Source of the DNA: Persicaria tinctoria
Lineage: Eukaryota > Streptophyta > Magnoliopsida > Caryophyllales > Polygonaceae
Direction of reading: 5' to 3'
Length of the DNA: 64,000 nucleotides
Assembly: GCA_037127255.1 (NCBI GenBank)
Contig: JBANSL010000005.1
Location: forward strand, 6,262,001 to 6,326,000
Below, piece by piece: positions 20,993 through 31,020 of the stretch. The notes below the pieces were generated by a model. It was not told the origin of the DNA and made no database searches. It worked only from the letters and a program-made list of their open reading frames with translations. How positions within the stretch are numbered: the stretch's first letter is position 1; the number at the start of each line of letters is the position of its first letter. The position numbers and the translations under genes are program-made.

Positions 20993-22837
20993 TCCTCCCT
21001 CAGTCGCAGCTAGAGGTGAGCGAATAGCAAGACTGGAACGAAAAGAAGTAAAAAGAGGAGTAGGTAATCCTTTTGTGAAAATGTCCGCATACTGATGTGC
21101 AGAAGGGACATGGAGAACGCGGACCTGGCCTAGGGCGACCTTTTCTCTGACGAAATGGATGTCAATCTCGATATGCTTCGTCCGTTGGTGCTGAACCGGG
21201 TTCGACGATAGGTAGACAGCGGAGACATTGTCGCAGTAAACCAGTGTAGCCGATCGAAGGGGAACCCGGAGTTCGCAGAGAAGGTTGCGGAGCCAGCAGG
21301 TCTCAGCGACGGCGTTGGCAACACCACGGTACTCAGCCTCGGCACTCGAGCGGGAGATGGTGGCCTGACGCTTGGAAGACCATGAGACCAGGTTGTCGCC
21401 TAGGTACACTGCGAAGCCAGATGTAGAGCGGCGAGTTTCCGGACAACCCGCCCAGTCAGCGTCAGAATAGGCGGTGAGGGAGTCAAACCGGCTGCGAGCG
21501 AGATGTAAACCCATGTCAGAAGTGCCCTTGATGTACCGGATTATCCTCTTGAGCGCCTGAAGATGGTGCTCGCGGGGATCATGCATGTATAAGCAGATTT
21601 GCTGTACGGCAAAGGCAATGTCTGGTCTAGTGAATGTCAAATACTGGAGGGCACCGGCCAGACTGCGATATGCGGTGGGATCCTCAACCTTAGGACTGGA
21701 GGTAGCGTCGAGCTTGGACTTGCAGTCGACAGGGGTGGTGGCGGGTTTGCAGGACGACATGCCGGCTTTGTCGACGATCTCAAGAGCGTACTTCTGCTGA
21801 TGAAGAAACAGTGTAGTAGGTGTGCGGGACACAGAGATCCCAAGGAAGTAGCTCAGGGGACCGAGATTAGTCATGGCGAACTCAGATCGCAGTAGGGCCA
21901 TCAGTCGTGACAGGAGCGATGTGGACGACGCGGTAAGCACGATGTCATCAACGTACAGGAGAAGATAGGCAGTGTCAGACCCTGAGTGGAACACAAAAAG
22001 GGAGTGATCAGACTGACTGCCCTGAAACCCAATGCCAGTGAGGTATGTGGCGAACCGCTGGTACCAGGCGCGAGGCGCCTGTTTCAACCCATAGAGAGAT
22101 TTCCGGAGAAGGCAGACGTGAGATGGGCGAGTGCGATCGTAGAAACCTGGCGGCTGATGCATATACACAGTCTCCTGAAGGTTGCCGTGAAGGAAGGCAT
22201 TCTTGACGTCCAGCTGATGGATAGGCCAATCCTTAGTAAGGGCGATGCTCAGAACTGTGCGGATGGTAGCCGGTTTGACGACCGGGCTGAAAGTCTCATC
22301 ACAGTCAACCCCGACCTCTTGGGACTTGCCGTTGACGACTAGTCGGGCCTTGTGTCGCTCTAGAGTACCGTCGGACCTGTACTTATGCTTGAACAACCAC
22401 ATGCAGTTAATGATGTTAGTGTCCCGAGGCCTTGGAACGAGGTCCCACGTGCCGTTTTTAATAAGAGCACTAAACTCATCCATCATGGCGGCGTGCCAGT
22501 TCGGGTCCTGTAAGGCCTTGTGGGGGGATTTGGGGAGAGGGGATATATCGGGAGACGTAGTGAGAAGGTTGTATTTGGGGTTAGGTTTGAAGATGCCGGA
22601 CTGCGACCGGGTCTGCATGGAATGGGCGGGGGTGGCGGTCGGAGGTTGGTGGGGAAGAGGGGTCGCCGGCGGAGGGGGAAAAAGAGGGGCGATGGGGTGC
22701 GGCGGGCGCCGCCAGAGGGGGTGTGCCCGCCGCATGGGGGGGGGGGGTATGGGCTGCGGCGGCCGCCGCCAGGGGGGGGGTGCCCGCCGCATGTGGTGCG
22801 GCGCCCGCCGCACGCTGCAGCGCCCGCCGCTCGTCAA
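20987..22837 (-). CDS. Copia reverse transcriptase-RNase H (616 aa, offset frame)
   Basis: Overlaps the upstream frame by four bases but in a different phase. The first ~75 residues are Arg/Pro repeats (RRAPPPWRRPP) encoded by GC-rich repeat DNA with an 11-G run on the plus strand near 22738-22748. RT follows: WHAAMMDEFSALIKNGTWDL, KARLVVNGKSQ, ETFSPVVKP, IHQLDVKNAFLHG (Asp about 210), [14 protein letters not shown] and catalytic YVDD (about 295-298). RNase H shows SDADWAGCPETRRSTSG, SRSSAEAEYRG, YCDNVSAVYLSSNPV, RTKHIEIDIHFVREKV and QYADIFTKGL. All catalytic boxes are present. The ATG is probably not a true start; this is the rest of the single Copia polyprotein after a frame break. Confidence 0.88.
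   Translation of the reverse strand: MTSGGRCSVRRAPHHMRRAPPPWRRPPQPIPPPPMRRAHPLWRRPPHPIAPLFPPPPATPLPHQPPTATPAHSMQTRSQSGIFKPNPKYNLLTTSPDISPLPKSPHKALQDPNWHAAMMDEFSALIKNGTWDLVPRPRDTNIINCMWLFKHKYRSDGTLERHKARLVVNGKSQEVGVDCDETFSPVVKPATIRTVLSIALTKDWPIHQLDVKNAFLHGNLQETVYMHQPPGFYDRTRPSHVCLLRKSLYGLKQAPRAWYQRFATYLTGIGFQGSQSDHSLFVFHSGSDTAYLLLYVDDIVLTASSTSLLSRLMALLRSEFAMTNLGPLSYFLGISVSRTPTTLFLHQQKYALEIVDKAGMSSCKPATTPVDCKSKLDATSSPKVEDPTAYRSLAGALQYLTFTRPDIAFAVQQICLYMHDPREHHLQALKRIIRYIKGTSDMGLHLARSRFDSLTAYSDADWAGCPETRRSTSGFAVYLGDNLVSWSSKRQATISRSSAEAEYRGVANAVAETCWLRNLLCELRVPLRSATLVYCDNVSAVYLSSNPVQHQRTKHIEIDIHFVREKVALGQVRVLHVPSAHQYADIFTKGLPTPLFTSFRSSLAIRSPLAATEGGC
20993..21003 (-). promoter_or_regulatory. Polypurine tract
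   Basis: On the minus strand CTGAGGGAGGA abuts the 3' LTR, the expected place for the plus-strand primer. It lies within the last codons of the polyprotein. Confidence 0.75.
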
Positions 22838-25272
22838 AGTGTGGGGAATAGGGATTTTGGGCGGGGGTTGGTTCCGGATGATGCTTGATGGAATATGTGG
22901 CGTAGGAGGGGTGGGAATTCGTCGGAATGGAGGGATGAGGGTGGGTTGGGGACAGCAGGGGTGGGTGGTGTGGCGAAGGGGAAGGTCTGTTCGTCGAAAA
23001 TCACATGGCGCGAGGTGACAACCCGATTAGTATCCAAGCGAAGACAACGGTAGCCTCGGTGGTGTGGGGAGATGCCCAAGAAGACACATTTAGTGGATCG
23101 TGGGGATAGCTTGTGAGGGGCAGTGGCACTCATGTTGGGAAAACAGAGACATCCAAACACTCTAATGTGATCGTAAGAGGGGTAGCGCTTATAGAGTGCC
23201 AAGGTTGGGATGGAGTTGTCAATGGCTTTGGATGGAAGTATATTGTGGAGATAGGTGGCCATGTGAAGCGCCTCAACCCAAAAGGAGAGTGGGAGAGAGG
23301 CGTGATGGAGGAGGGTCCTGGTTTTGTCATTGAGGGTGCGGAGAATGCGTTCCGCTTTGCCATTTTGTGGAGAGGTTTGAGGACAAGAGAAGCGGAGGGC
23401 TATCCCCTGTTGTTGGCAAAAGGAGCGAACGACGGTATTGTCAAACTCGCCTCCCATGTCGCACTGAATAGCCTTGATAGGCAAATTGAATTGGGTGCGA
23501 ACAAATGTGTGAAAGTGTACAATATAACCCTGTGTTTCCGATTTGTGGCGTAGGGGAAAAACCCAAACAAAGTTGGTGAAATCATCAAGGACAACCAAAT
23601 AGTAACGAAATCCACTAGCACTCGGAATAGGAGATGTCCACAAGTCACAATGTATAATATCAAATGGTGCAAAAGTACTGGAATGAGACAAGCTAAAGGG
23701 GAGACGCTTGCTCTTGGCGATTTCACAGGAATTGCAAACGCCAGAGGCTTTATTACAAGAAATTAAATGACTAGTGCGGAGACTTTGGAGCACGTGGTCG
23801 CCGGGATGGCCAAGACGAGCGTGCCACAAGTCAGCACGATGGACGACGAAGGCGGTGGGGGCGGTGGGAGACTGTGGGCGATCTTTGGTGATGGGGTAGA
23901 GGTCGCCAGAACTATTGCAGCGCATGATTGGGGTCCCCGTACGAAGATCCTTCACAAGAAAACCAAACGGGTCAAATTGGACAGCCACATGATTATCGAC
24001 GGTAAATTGACGAACAGAGATGAGGTTTTTAACAAGGTCAGGGGCAAGCAGGACTTTGTTGAGGCGTAGGGGTGGGGCATTGGGAAGGGTTGTGTGACCC
24101 GAACCGACAATTTTAATAGACTCACCGTTTCCGACATAAACAGACGGTAAAGTGCTCGAATTAAAAACAGTGTGTAGGTTACCTGGTGCGTTTGTCATGT
24201 GAGAGGAGGCCCCGGTATCCATGTACCAATTGTCGTCCGGCTGTTGAAGTCCCATGGTGGAGAAAGCGGCGGAGAGGTTGGTGTGCATGGGATGCGCTGG
24301 TGGCTGTTGTGAAGCGTACATTGCCGGGGATATGGCTCGCTGATGTGCCGGACGCTGCGTCCAGGCCAACTCCGGCGGGGGGTATCCTGCCCACGTCGGA
24401 TAAGGGGGCGGCGGCGGGGCGGGGGACCACTGCTGCTGCGGGTACCATTGCCCTGGCGGCGGTCGCTGCATGTTGGTGCGACCGCGGCCGCGGCCGTTGC
24501 CGCCTCTGTCGCGTCCTCCGCGATGTTGGGGTTGTCTGGGTTGGGTTTGGGGAAGCGGGTCCGGGGCTATGAAGTATTTGGAGGAAACAAGGACATGGGA
24601 AGGGCCCTGGGGGCGTCCCTGACGGCTCTCCTCCCTGGAGAGCATGCTGCGAGCCACCATGAAGGTCGGAAGTGGTGATGTGTTGCTAATCATGCCACCG
24701 ACGACATCGAATTTGGTGGAAAGGCCGTTGATAAGTTGAAGAACAAGGCGTTCTTCGCTAACTTTGTGACCAACATCACCTAGTTGATCAGCGATGGCTT
24801 TGATGGCAAGGCAGTAGTCAGAGACGGTGGAGAAGCTTTCCTGACGGGTGTTGATGAACTTGCCCTCAAGATCCGCTGCCCTAGCGGATTGATTGTCATG
24901 GAAGAGGCCCTTTATGCGGAGCCAGACATCACGGGCGGTAGAGTTTGGTTGGAGGACGGTAATCAGGACGTCCTCAGAGATGGTGGGATAGATCCATCCA
25001 AGGACGATGGAGTCAAGGCGGTTCCAGAGGGGCTCAGGGACATCATTCGGACGATCAGAGCCGTCGATGTGGGTGATGACGTCGTGAGCCTTACAGGCGG
25101 TTTGGAAGAGCTCCGCCCATGTGTGGTATTGGACCTTTTTGAGATCAAGGGTTAGGGGAATTTGATTTTTGATGTTGGTGACGGATTGAGCGGAGTGAAA
25201 GGGGTTTTGTGGTGGTGGTGGAGGGTTAGGGTTAGGGTTAGGGTTAGGGTTGATAATCTCGTCGGTAGACAT
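22834..25272 (-). CDS. Copia gag-protease-integrase polyprotein (812 aa)
   Basis: The first ATG after the leader is at 25272. Residues 1-30 are an Asn-Pro repeat and a Pro run. Residues ~40-215 are the gag domain (W-rich, LDSIVLGWIYPTISED). Residues ~250-330 are Gly/Arg- then Pro-rich and lack a CCHC knuckle. The aspartic protease active site is MDTGASSH (Asp about 352). A GAG-pre-integrase block (LWHARLGHPGDH, with CNSCEIAK) precedes the integrase core with HCDLWTSP, QCDMGGEFDN and NGKAERILRTLND, giving all three acidic residues of the DDE triad. The usual Asn in QCDNGGEF is Met here. The frame ends at 22834, in the linker before RT, and the rest follows in another frame. Gag packages element RNA, protease matures the polyprotein, integrase inserts the cDNA. 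Confidence 0.9.
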   Translation of the reverse strand: MSTDEIINPNPNPNPNPPPPPQNPFHSAQSVTNIKNQIPLTLDLKKVQYHTWAELFQTACKAHDVITHIDGSDRPNDVPEPLWNRLDSIVLGWIYPTISEDVLITVLQPNSTARDVWLRIKGLFHDNQSARAADLEGKFINTRQESFSTVSDYCLAIKAIADQLGDVGHKVSEERLVLQLINGLSTKFDVVGGMISNTSPLPTFMVARSMLSREESRQGRPQGPSHVLVSSKYFIAPDPLPQTQPRQPQHRGGRDRGGNGRGRGRTNMQRPPPGQWYPQQQWSPAPPPPPYPTWAGYPPPELAWTQRPAHQRAISPAMYASQQPPAHPMHTNLSAAFSTMGLQQPDDNWYMDTGASSHMTNAPGNLHTVFNSSTLPSVYVGNGESIKIVGSGHTTLPNAPPLRLNKVLLAPDLVKNLISVRQFTVDNHVAVQFDPFGFLVKDLRTGTPIMRCNSSGDLYPITKDRPQSPTAPTAFVVHRADLWHARLGHPGDHVLQSLRTSHLISCNKASGVCNSCEIAKSKRLPFSLSHSSTFAPFDIIHCDLWTSPIPSASGFRYYLVVLDDFTNFVWVFPLRHKSETQGYIVHFHTFVRTQFNLPIKAIQCDMGGEFDNTVVRSFCQQQGIALRFSCPQTSPQNGKAERILRTLNDKTRTLLHHASLPLSFWVEALHMATYLHNILPSKAIDNSIPTLALYKRYPSYDHIRVFGCLCFPNMSATAPHKLSPRSTKCVFLGISPHHRGYRCLRLDTNRVVTSRHVIFDEQTFPFATPPTPAVPNPPSSLHSDEFPPLLRHIFHQASSGTNPRPKSLFPTL

Positions 25273-25512
25273 TGAGAAAAGATGGGAGATTTGCGGCGGA
25301 AGGGATAAAAAGGGGCGGAGGCGGCGGCTGAAGGGAGCGGCGGCGGCGGCTTGGGGGTGTGGGGCGGCGGCAGCAGGGGGCGGAGGCGGCGGCGGCTGGC
25401 TGGCGGCGGCGGCGGCTGGTGGGCGGCGGCGGCTAGGGCGTAGCGGCGGCGGCTAGGGCTGCGACGGCGTGGATCGGTATGTGTGAAACAAAAAATTAGG
25501 GTTTCACAATTA

Positions 25513-25524
25513 GGCTTGATACCA
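25513..25524 (-). promoter_or_regulatory. Primer-binding site
   Basis: Directly inside the 5' LTR, the minus strand reads TGGTATCAAGCC. The first eight bases match the classical initiator-Met tRNA primer site and the last four deviate. Confidence 0.75.
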
Positions 25525-25648
25525 TGTAAGTGTTTGGAGAACTGAGTCCTTACCGGATCTCAGAGGCCTACTCCTGTATATATATCAATGGGTGAAAACC
25601 CGAGGGTACAATGGTAACTGTACACGTATAAATAATATAATGCTAACA
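25525..25648 (-). repeat. 5' LTR of the young Copia
   Basis: Same 124 bases as the left LTR. It would carry the promoter (TATATATA box) for minus-strand transcription into gag. Confidence 0.92.
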
Positions 25649-25653
25649 GTTAC

Positions 25654-26570
25654 GTTTCTTGCTCAAGTGTGTTGCAGACTGAATGCAAATCGATCGATCA
25701 CGATCCATGGCTTTGTCAGCTTTTATGAATTATTATATATTGCCTGAATGTATGTTTATGTATTAATGTTATATGCTCTTGTCTTGGTACCTTCAATTGG
25801 GATATAATAAAGCAAAAATCAATCTCACCACCACTTCGATCAACAATGGCCGGCGGAAGACAACATATATGCAACCAGAGCCGCCCCCAAACTGACCGGA
25901 AGAGCCTAACCGCATCTCACCACCACCACCATGGGAGGCCTCCTTGCAATGCAAATATGCAATGATCGAGGACCCACGATCAGTCGATCACAGGGTAGGC
26001 GAGAGGATAAAGGCGCAGCATGAGATAAAGGTTACTCGAAAACAACTTCTCAGGAAACGAAAAACAAAAGCCTGAGGCATCACTAGTAGTGAAGACTCCA
26101 CCTTATTGGTAAGTTTGACAGAAGATGATAAAAGACAGAACAAACCTTACCTTATTTGTAAGGACTTGACAGTAAGACCTTCTCTCTATTTTCTATCCTA
26201 TCCAATAATTGTAAAGTGATAGATTTTCTAATTATTTGAAAATTAATTAAGTTTAGTATATAATTAAATTTTAATTTAATTTTCACTTAATAATATTAAA
26301 TTAAATATATTATGGAAAATCAAATAAATTTTAAATGATTTGATGGGTATATAAACAATTTTGAAGTTTTGATTGACATATATACCCAATTAATAAAGTT
26401 TACATGGATATACACTCGATTTCGCCTAATTTTTTTTGTACATGGATCGATATATATGTGACTCGGGCCTTGTTTATTTTCTATTTGGGCCTTGGTAAAT
26501 TGGGCCTTAATCATTGGAATTTGAATTGATTGGTTTTTGGCTATCTTATGCAATTATCCTTACTTGAATT
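25654..26570. other. Non-coding stretch
   Basis: No gene or terminal repeat could be defined. About 25845-26060 is less AT-rich and includes CACCACCACCACC triplets, which might be a gene scrap, but no open frame or domain supports that. Confidence 0.5.
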
Positions 26571-27340
26571 TGTTTAGATATTGTTTGTTAAGATCTTATA
26601 AAGGTTAAGGCTTAAGAAAGATCTTGTGATTTAAATTCAAACAGAGGAAATCTTTTCTCAACCGAAATACAGTAAGATCATGTGGTTGGTTATGTTACTC
26701 AAGGAGAAGATTTTGAGGCAACAATCTCGGACCTGGGTCCGCCAACCATTCAAATTCAAATGTTCATCAAATTGGACGATTGGAAACCTATAAATAGAGA
26801 AGAATGCAGAAGGAAGAAGACACAATACTGAAGCAAAAAGGCAAGCACTCGAGTCTCCTACTGCATTTCATCGATCATAGTTTCTCTCACTGTTCTTTTT
26901 GTATTATTGGAGTTTATCTTTTGAGAGTTTGAGGGGAACACAAGAGCGTTATTTTACAAGTCATTAGTTTTATACTAAGAGTATTTCATACTCAAACGTA
27001 TACACACTTTTGTGTGCGGTTAGGGCTTTTATTTCACTTGTGAGTTTGGGTTGCTGAAAAGAAGTGGCGAGGTTTTGTATAGGAGAGGTGAAATTCTTCT
27101 AGGTTGTTTTAGAGCTGATAAGGAAAGTTAAATAAGAGTTTTTAAATCCTACGGATTGGATAACCTTAGGAAGGGACGTAGGTCCAGTCAAGTTTGTACC
27201 GAATCTCGTTAACAATTCACTTGTCTATTTATTTATATTTCCGCATTTTACCTTGTTTTATTCGCTTTACTCGTTATTTGAATTGGCAATATTTTGATAT
27301 CTATATCAAGACCTTGACAAACTGATTTCTAAACTTTGAA
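26571..27340 (+). repeat. LTR-like promoter region, borders unresolved
   Basis: A good TATA box (CTATAAATAGAG, near 26789) is followed by a leader-like stretch, then by GATTGGATAACCTTAGG, GGGACGTAGGTCCAG and GTACCGAATCTCG (27150-27210), which resemble the 3' part of long Copia (SIRE-type) LTRs. No TG..CA ends with a duplication could be fixed, nor any polyprotein. Possibly a solo LTR. Confidence 0.35.
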
Positions 27341-27599
27341 TGTTTTGTGTTTTTGCAAAAAATTACATACTCTATTTATCCTCTTCTAAAATATTTCTAT
27401 TCTTTTTATATCACCTATTAAACTCTTCAAGTAGTGAGATTGCTTGTACACGAACACCCACCGAAATATGACCCGATGACGTTGGAATGGATAGAGGATC
27501 TCATGGTTAGGAGTTTGCTTCAACCGGTAATACCCTTATGGAAATATGTCCCTAGTTATGCCTATAAGGATAGATGATCTCGTGAGTCAATGCGATAAT

Positions 27600-29440
27600 A
27601 TAGTACATTTTGTAAAGAAACTGGATTGATCTTCAGATCTTAGATCAGATCTCCATGGAAGCTCAAGAACAAGGAAGTGGAAGAAGGTAACAAACTCAAC
27701 TGATTATTCACTACTGGATTCGGTTACAGATTAGGCCTATTTATAGTGCCCATTACAACAAAACTGTAGTGCCAAAGCTATCCCTATTTTGCCTATGACA
27801 AAGTACCAAAATACCCTCATCTTGGTCAAGACCCATATGGTCAATATCCCCCTCTCAAGCTGGAGAAGAAGAAGAAATGAGGCCAAGCTTGCTAGACAGA
27901 AATTGATGCTTTTCTTGACCAAGAGGTTTGGCAAAAACGTCCCCAAGCTGCAATTGAGATCGAATGAAGGTAGTCACCGTAAATCCCTCTTGAAATCGCT
28001 CACGGACATAGTGGCAATCAAGGCGAAGGTGCTTGGTCCGTTCGTGAAAAACTAGGTTCTCCACAATGTGAATTGCAGACTTGCTGTCACAAAATAGAGG
28101 AATGGGTTTGGAAATTGAACATCTGAACTCAGTGAGGATGGAGTCTAACCACACTAGCTCACTCGATGTTTTTGATAGACTGCAATACTCAGCTTCGGCA
28201 CTTGATTTGGAGACCGTCCTCTGCTTCTTGGTCTTCCAAGAAACAAGAGCTTTACCGAGAAAAACACAAAAAACTGTGAGAGAACGACCATTGAATAGAC
28301 AATTCCCCCAATCTGAGTCACAATAGGCAGTAATATCACAATGATTGTTAACCAGATATAACAAGCCCAGATTAGCAGTGCCCCTAAGATATCTGACCAC
28401 TTGAAGAGCATCTTGCGAGTAAGGTATCTGAGGGGAGCTCATGAACTAGCTCAAGTGTTGAACCGTATAAGATATATCTGGCCTAGTCATGTTGAGATAC
28501 AATAATCTCCCAACTACACGTTTGTATTTCTTAGGATCACTGAGCTCATCACCACCATCAGTAGTGAGCTTCAAACCTCGAGACAAGGGGAAATGTGATG
28601 GTTTGCAGTCCTCCATATGAGTGTCTTGCAATATGTCCAAGACATATTTCCTCATATTCAACCGAGTGCCATGATCAGTACGAGATATCTCAAGTCCTAA
28701 GAAATATCTCACATCACCAAGGTCCTTAATGATGAATGCAGAATGCAGATCATTCTTTAAGGAATTAATCTCATCAATGTTGTCACCTGTTAGAACTTAG
28801 AAGCAAATCATCAACATATACAAGTACATCAACTAAACCATCTGGAATCACTTTCAAAAAAAGAGAGTGATCAAATGTAGATTGAACATACCCGTTACTC
28901 ACGAGAAACTTGATAAGTTTAACATTCCATTGGCGAGAAGCCTGTTTCAAACCATAAAGAGACCTCTTTAGTTTGCATACTTGCTGAGAGGAATCTGTGT
29001 GATAGCCTTTAGGGATCTTCATATAAACCTCCTCATCAATGAAGCCATGAAGGAAAGCACTATTGATGTCGAGTTGCATAATAGACCATTTCTTCTGTGT
29101 AGCAACATCAATTAACAATCTCATTGTGGTGAACTTTGCCACTGAAGAAAAGGTATATTTATAATCCTTACCTTTAATTTGATTATACCCCTTTGCCACA
29201 AGACGTGCCTTGAACCTTTCAACACTCCCATCAGGTCGAAACTTGATCTTATACACCCATCTGCAACCAATGGCAGTCTTGCCAAGAGGTAAGGTAGTAA
29301 GAGACCAAGTATCATTAGCATCTAGAGCTTGCAATTCCCTTTTGCATAGCTTCTACCAACAAAGGATCAACACGAGCCTAAGGATATGTGAGGGGTTCTT
29401 TTAGGGACAAAACATTGGCTAAGGAAGCAATGATGAAAGA
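27600..29440 (-). mobile_element. Truncated Copia fragment with part of its 3' LTR
   Basis: On the minus strand, RT and RNase H are followed by a purine tract (GAGGGGGATATTGACC, about 27843-27858) and LTR-like sequence with a CTATAAATAGGCC TATA box (about 27738-27750). The upstream half is lost at about 29440, exactly where the duplicated segment starting at 29445 begins. No 5' LTR is present. Confidence 0.75.
27855..29440 (-). pseudogene. Copia RT-RNase H, three broken frames
   Basis: Reading right to left: a partial N-terminal RT edge (29440-29335, degraded); RT with [75 protein letters not shown] and catalytic LVYVDDLLL (29334-28783); a frameshift near 28720-28790; then YFLGLEISR and RVVGRLLYLNMTRPDISYTV; a stop at 28443-28445; then RNase H with SDWGNC, RTVSKSSAEAEYCSL, FCDSKSAIHIVENLVFHERTKHLRLDCHYVRE (in parts) ending SSSPA at 27858. 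The RT box FSSVAK replaces the usual FSPVAK. It resembles the lineage of the 50.8-kb Copia more than the young one. Confidence 0.85.
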
Positions 29441-30075
29441 CAAAACCGAAAAACAAGACAACAGAAACTCAAATAATTGAAACCTAAACAATCGAAACCC
29501 GAAGCCAACTCAACCTGAATGACCAAATCATTTGTCATTACATGAATGACTGACGCACGACACACCCGGTTGTCACCTCGGTATGAACAGATTGCATACC
29601 TTCCCTTCGTACCCTAAACCAAGTGAACTTGCCACATTTTCAAAAGATCATTTTTCATAGCATTTTTCAGTTCTCTTTTACCTAATTGTCAAGAGAATCG
29701 ATCTATGTCTTATCTCTCCAGCTTTAGATTATATTATGTCTTTGGTTCAATCAAAAATCACAATCTTTACCTCTTTGGAATCAATTCTTGTCTTATCTCT
29801 CCAGCTTTAAATATTGATCATCCTCTTTACTCTAAATTTATTCCCAGAACTGTAATCTTCTACTCAGACTTACTCTCTCTGCTGGTAATTCCTCAGTTCA
29901 TCACCCTCTCTCTGATTCCCATATATTTTGTCATTAATTTATCTATGTATTCACATAATTTTTATCAGTTTAGTTTTGTTTCATCAAGTGTTAGAATTGT
30001 TTCTTTTCACTTTAAACTAACTCTCAAGAGGCCGTTTTCAAAGAACTTAATCGTGTCATAAATTGCATATGTGAA

Positions 30076-30258
30076 TTGCATCAGAACGATATGGCACAAA
30101 AGCAAATAGCTCATGTGGTGAAACCCAAAGCACAAATCACCTCCAAGTCGAAGAGCTCAACCCACAAGAACCAATCGATTGTTGAGAAATCCGAGACAGC
30201 TAAGGTGGTCGAGAAAGGCAACTATGTGACCCCATGGAGCCAAGTTTCATGTTACTAA
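30076..30258 (+). other. Short lysine-rich open frame, unrecognised
   Basis: The frame (best ATG 30091, MAQKQIAHVVKPKAQ) is basic, with repeated VVKPK, VVEKG and, just past its stop in another frame, VSKVVQHVKVVK-like words. It matches no family I recognise. It might be an exon scrap of the duplicated segment. No splice sites or promoter can be assigned. Confidence 0.3.
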
Positions 30259-30876
30259 AGTCTCTAAAGTGGTCCAGCACGTCAAGGTCGTCAAGACCTG
30301 ATTCGACAATCGACTAACAAAGTCGTTCATCGGCAGCATCTCATCTCTATAGCAACAAATAATTCATGGAAGCTTTGATGAAGCCATCATTTATGTGTAA
30401 TATATGTTTGCCCTTAAACAAGGACTACAAGTTGTCTCAATCTATACTATCTGTTTGAAGACTAGCTGAATCACTACATTTTTTATTTTATTTTTATTTT
30501 TATATGAGGTAAACCATCGACCAAGCACAATTAAAGAGATATATTAATGTGAATTAATTCGATGTGATCCTCATCAAACTTTAGTCGTTCTTACTACTAG
30601 TCATTATAGATATTGATGATCCTCATCAAACTTTAGTGGGTTGTGACTTGTGAGTAACTGCTTTGCTGATAAATTATGCTCGCCATTACACTACATAATC
30701 TATGTATAAATATATAAATATAAGGCACATGTTTTGACACACTTTGGACATATACTAGAATTAAAGAGTGAAATTAATTAATATATGGATGAAGCACCCA
30801 CGAAATCGCTACTTACAGATGCCTCTAAAAGAGAGCATTAATTTGAACCACCTACTCTTATTGACACTGATCACCT

Positions 30877-31020
30877 TGCTTAAGCTTGGAGTAGTCAACT
30901 ACTTTTTGAAGTCTTTGTTTTTTTAGTTATTTTGGTTCCCGTGTCTGATTACCTTTTTGCTTAAGCTTGGAGTAGTCAACTACTTTTTGAAGTCTTTGTT
31001 TTTTTTAGTTATTTTGGTTC
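30877..31020 (+). repeat. Tandem duplication, about 65-bp unit
   Basis: GCTTAAGCTTGGAGTAGTCA, ACTACTTTTTGAAGTC and TTAGTTATTTTGGTTC appear at about 30879-30942 and again at 30959-31020, separated by about 15 bp. The second copy supplies the 9-bp target of the adjacent MULE. Confidence 0.8.

Larger units (their letters stand above)
20869..25648 (-). mobile_element. Full-length Copia LTR retrotransposon with identical 124-bp LTRs
   Basis: Element of 4,780 bp on the minus strand, flanked by GTTAC on both sides (20864-20868, 25649-25653). The LTRs at 20869-20992 and 25525-25648 are identical base for base by eye. LTRs are identical at insertion, so this is the youngest datable insertion here. 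Inside the right (5') LTR lies a PBS resembling the initiator-Met tRNA complement (TGGTATCAAGCC, minus strand, 25513-25524); inside the left (3') LTR lies a purine tract. Domain order is gag, protease, integrase, RT, RNase H, which defines Copia. Very short LTRs and a Gly/Arg-rich gag tail in place of a zinc knuckle suggest the Ale/Retrofit group. The leader (25273-25512) is rich in CCG triplets. Confidence 0.93.

Noticed and set aside
22245..23018. 257-codon Gly/Arg-rich frame on the plus strand
   Set aside because: It is the antisense of the Copia Arg/Pro linker and integrase end; composition follows from the GC-rich repeat, with no family match.
25225..25252. Interstitial telomere
   Set aside because: Only about five TTAGGG units, encoding a gag Asn-Pro repeat; plant telomeres are usually TTTAGGG.
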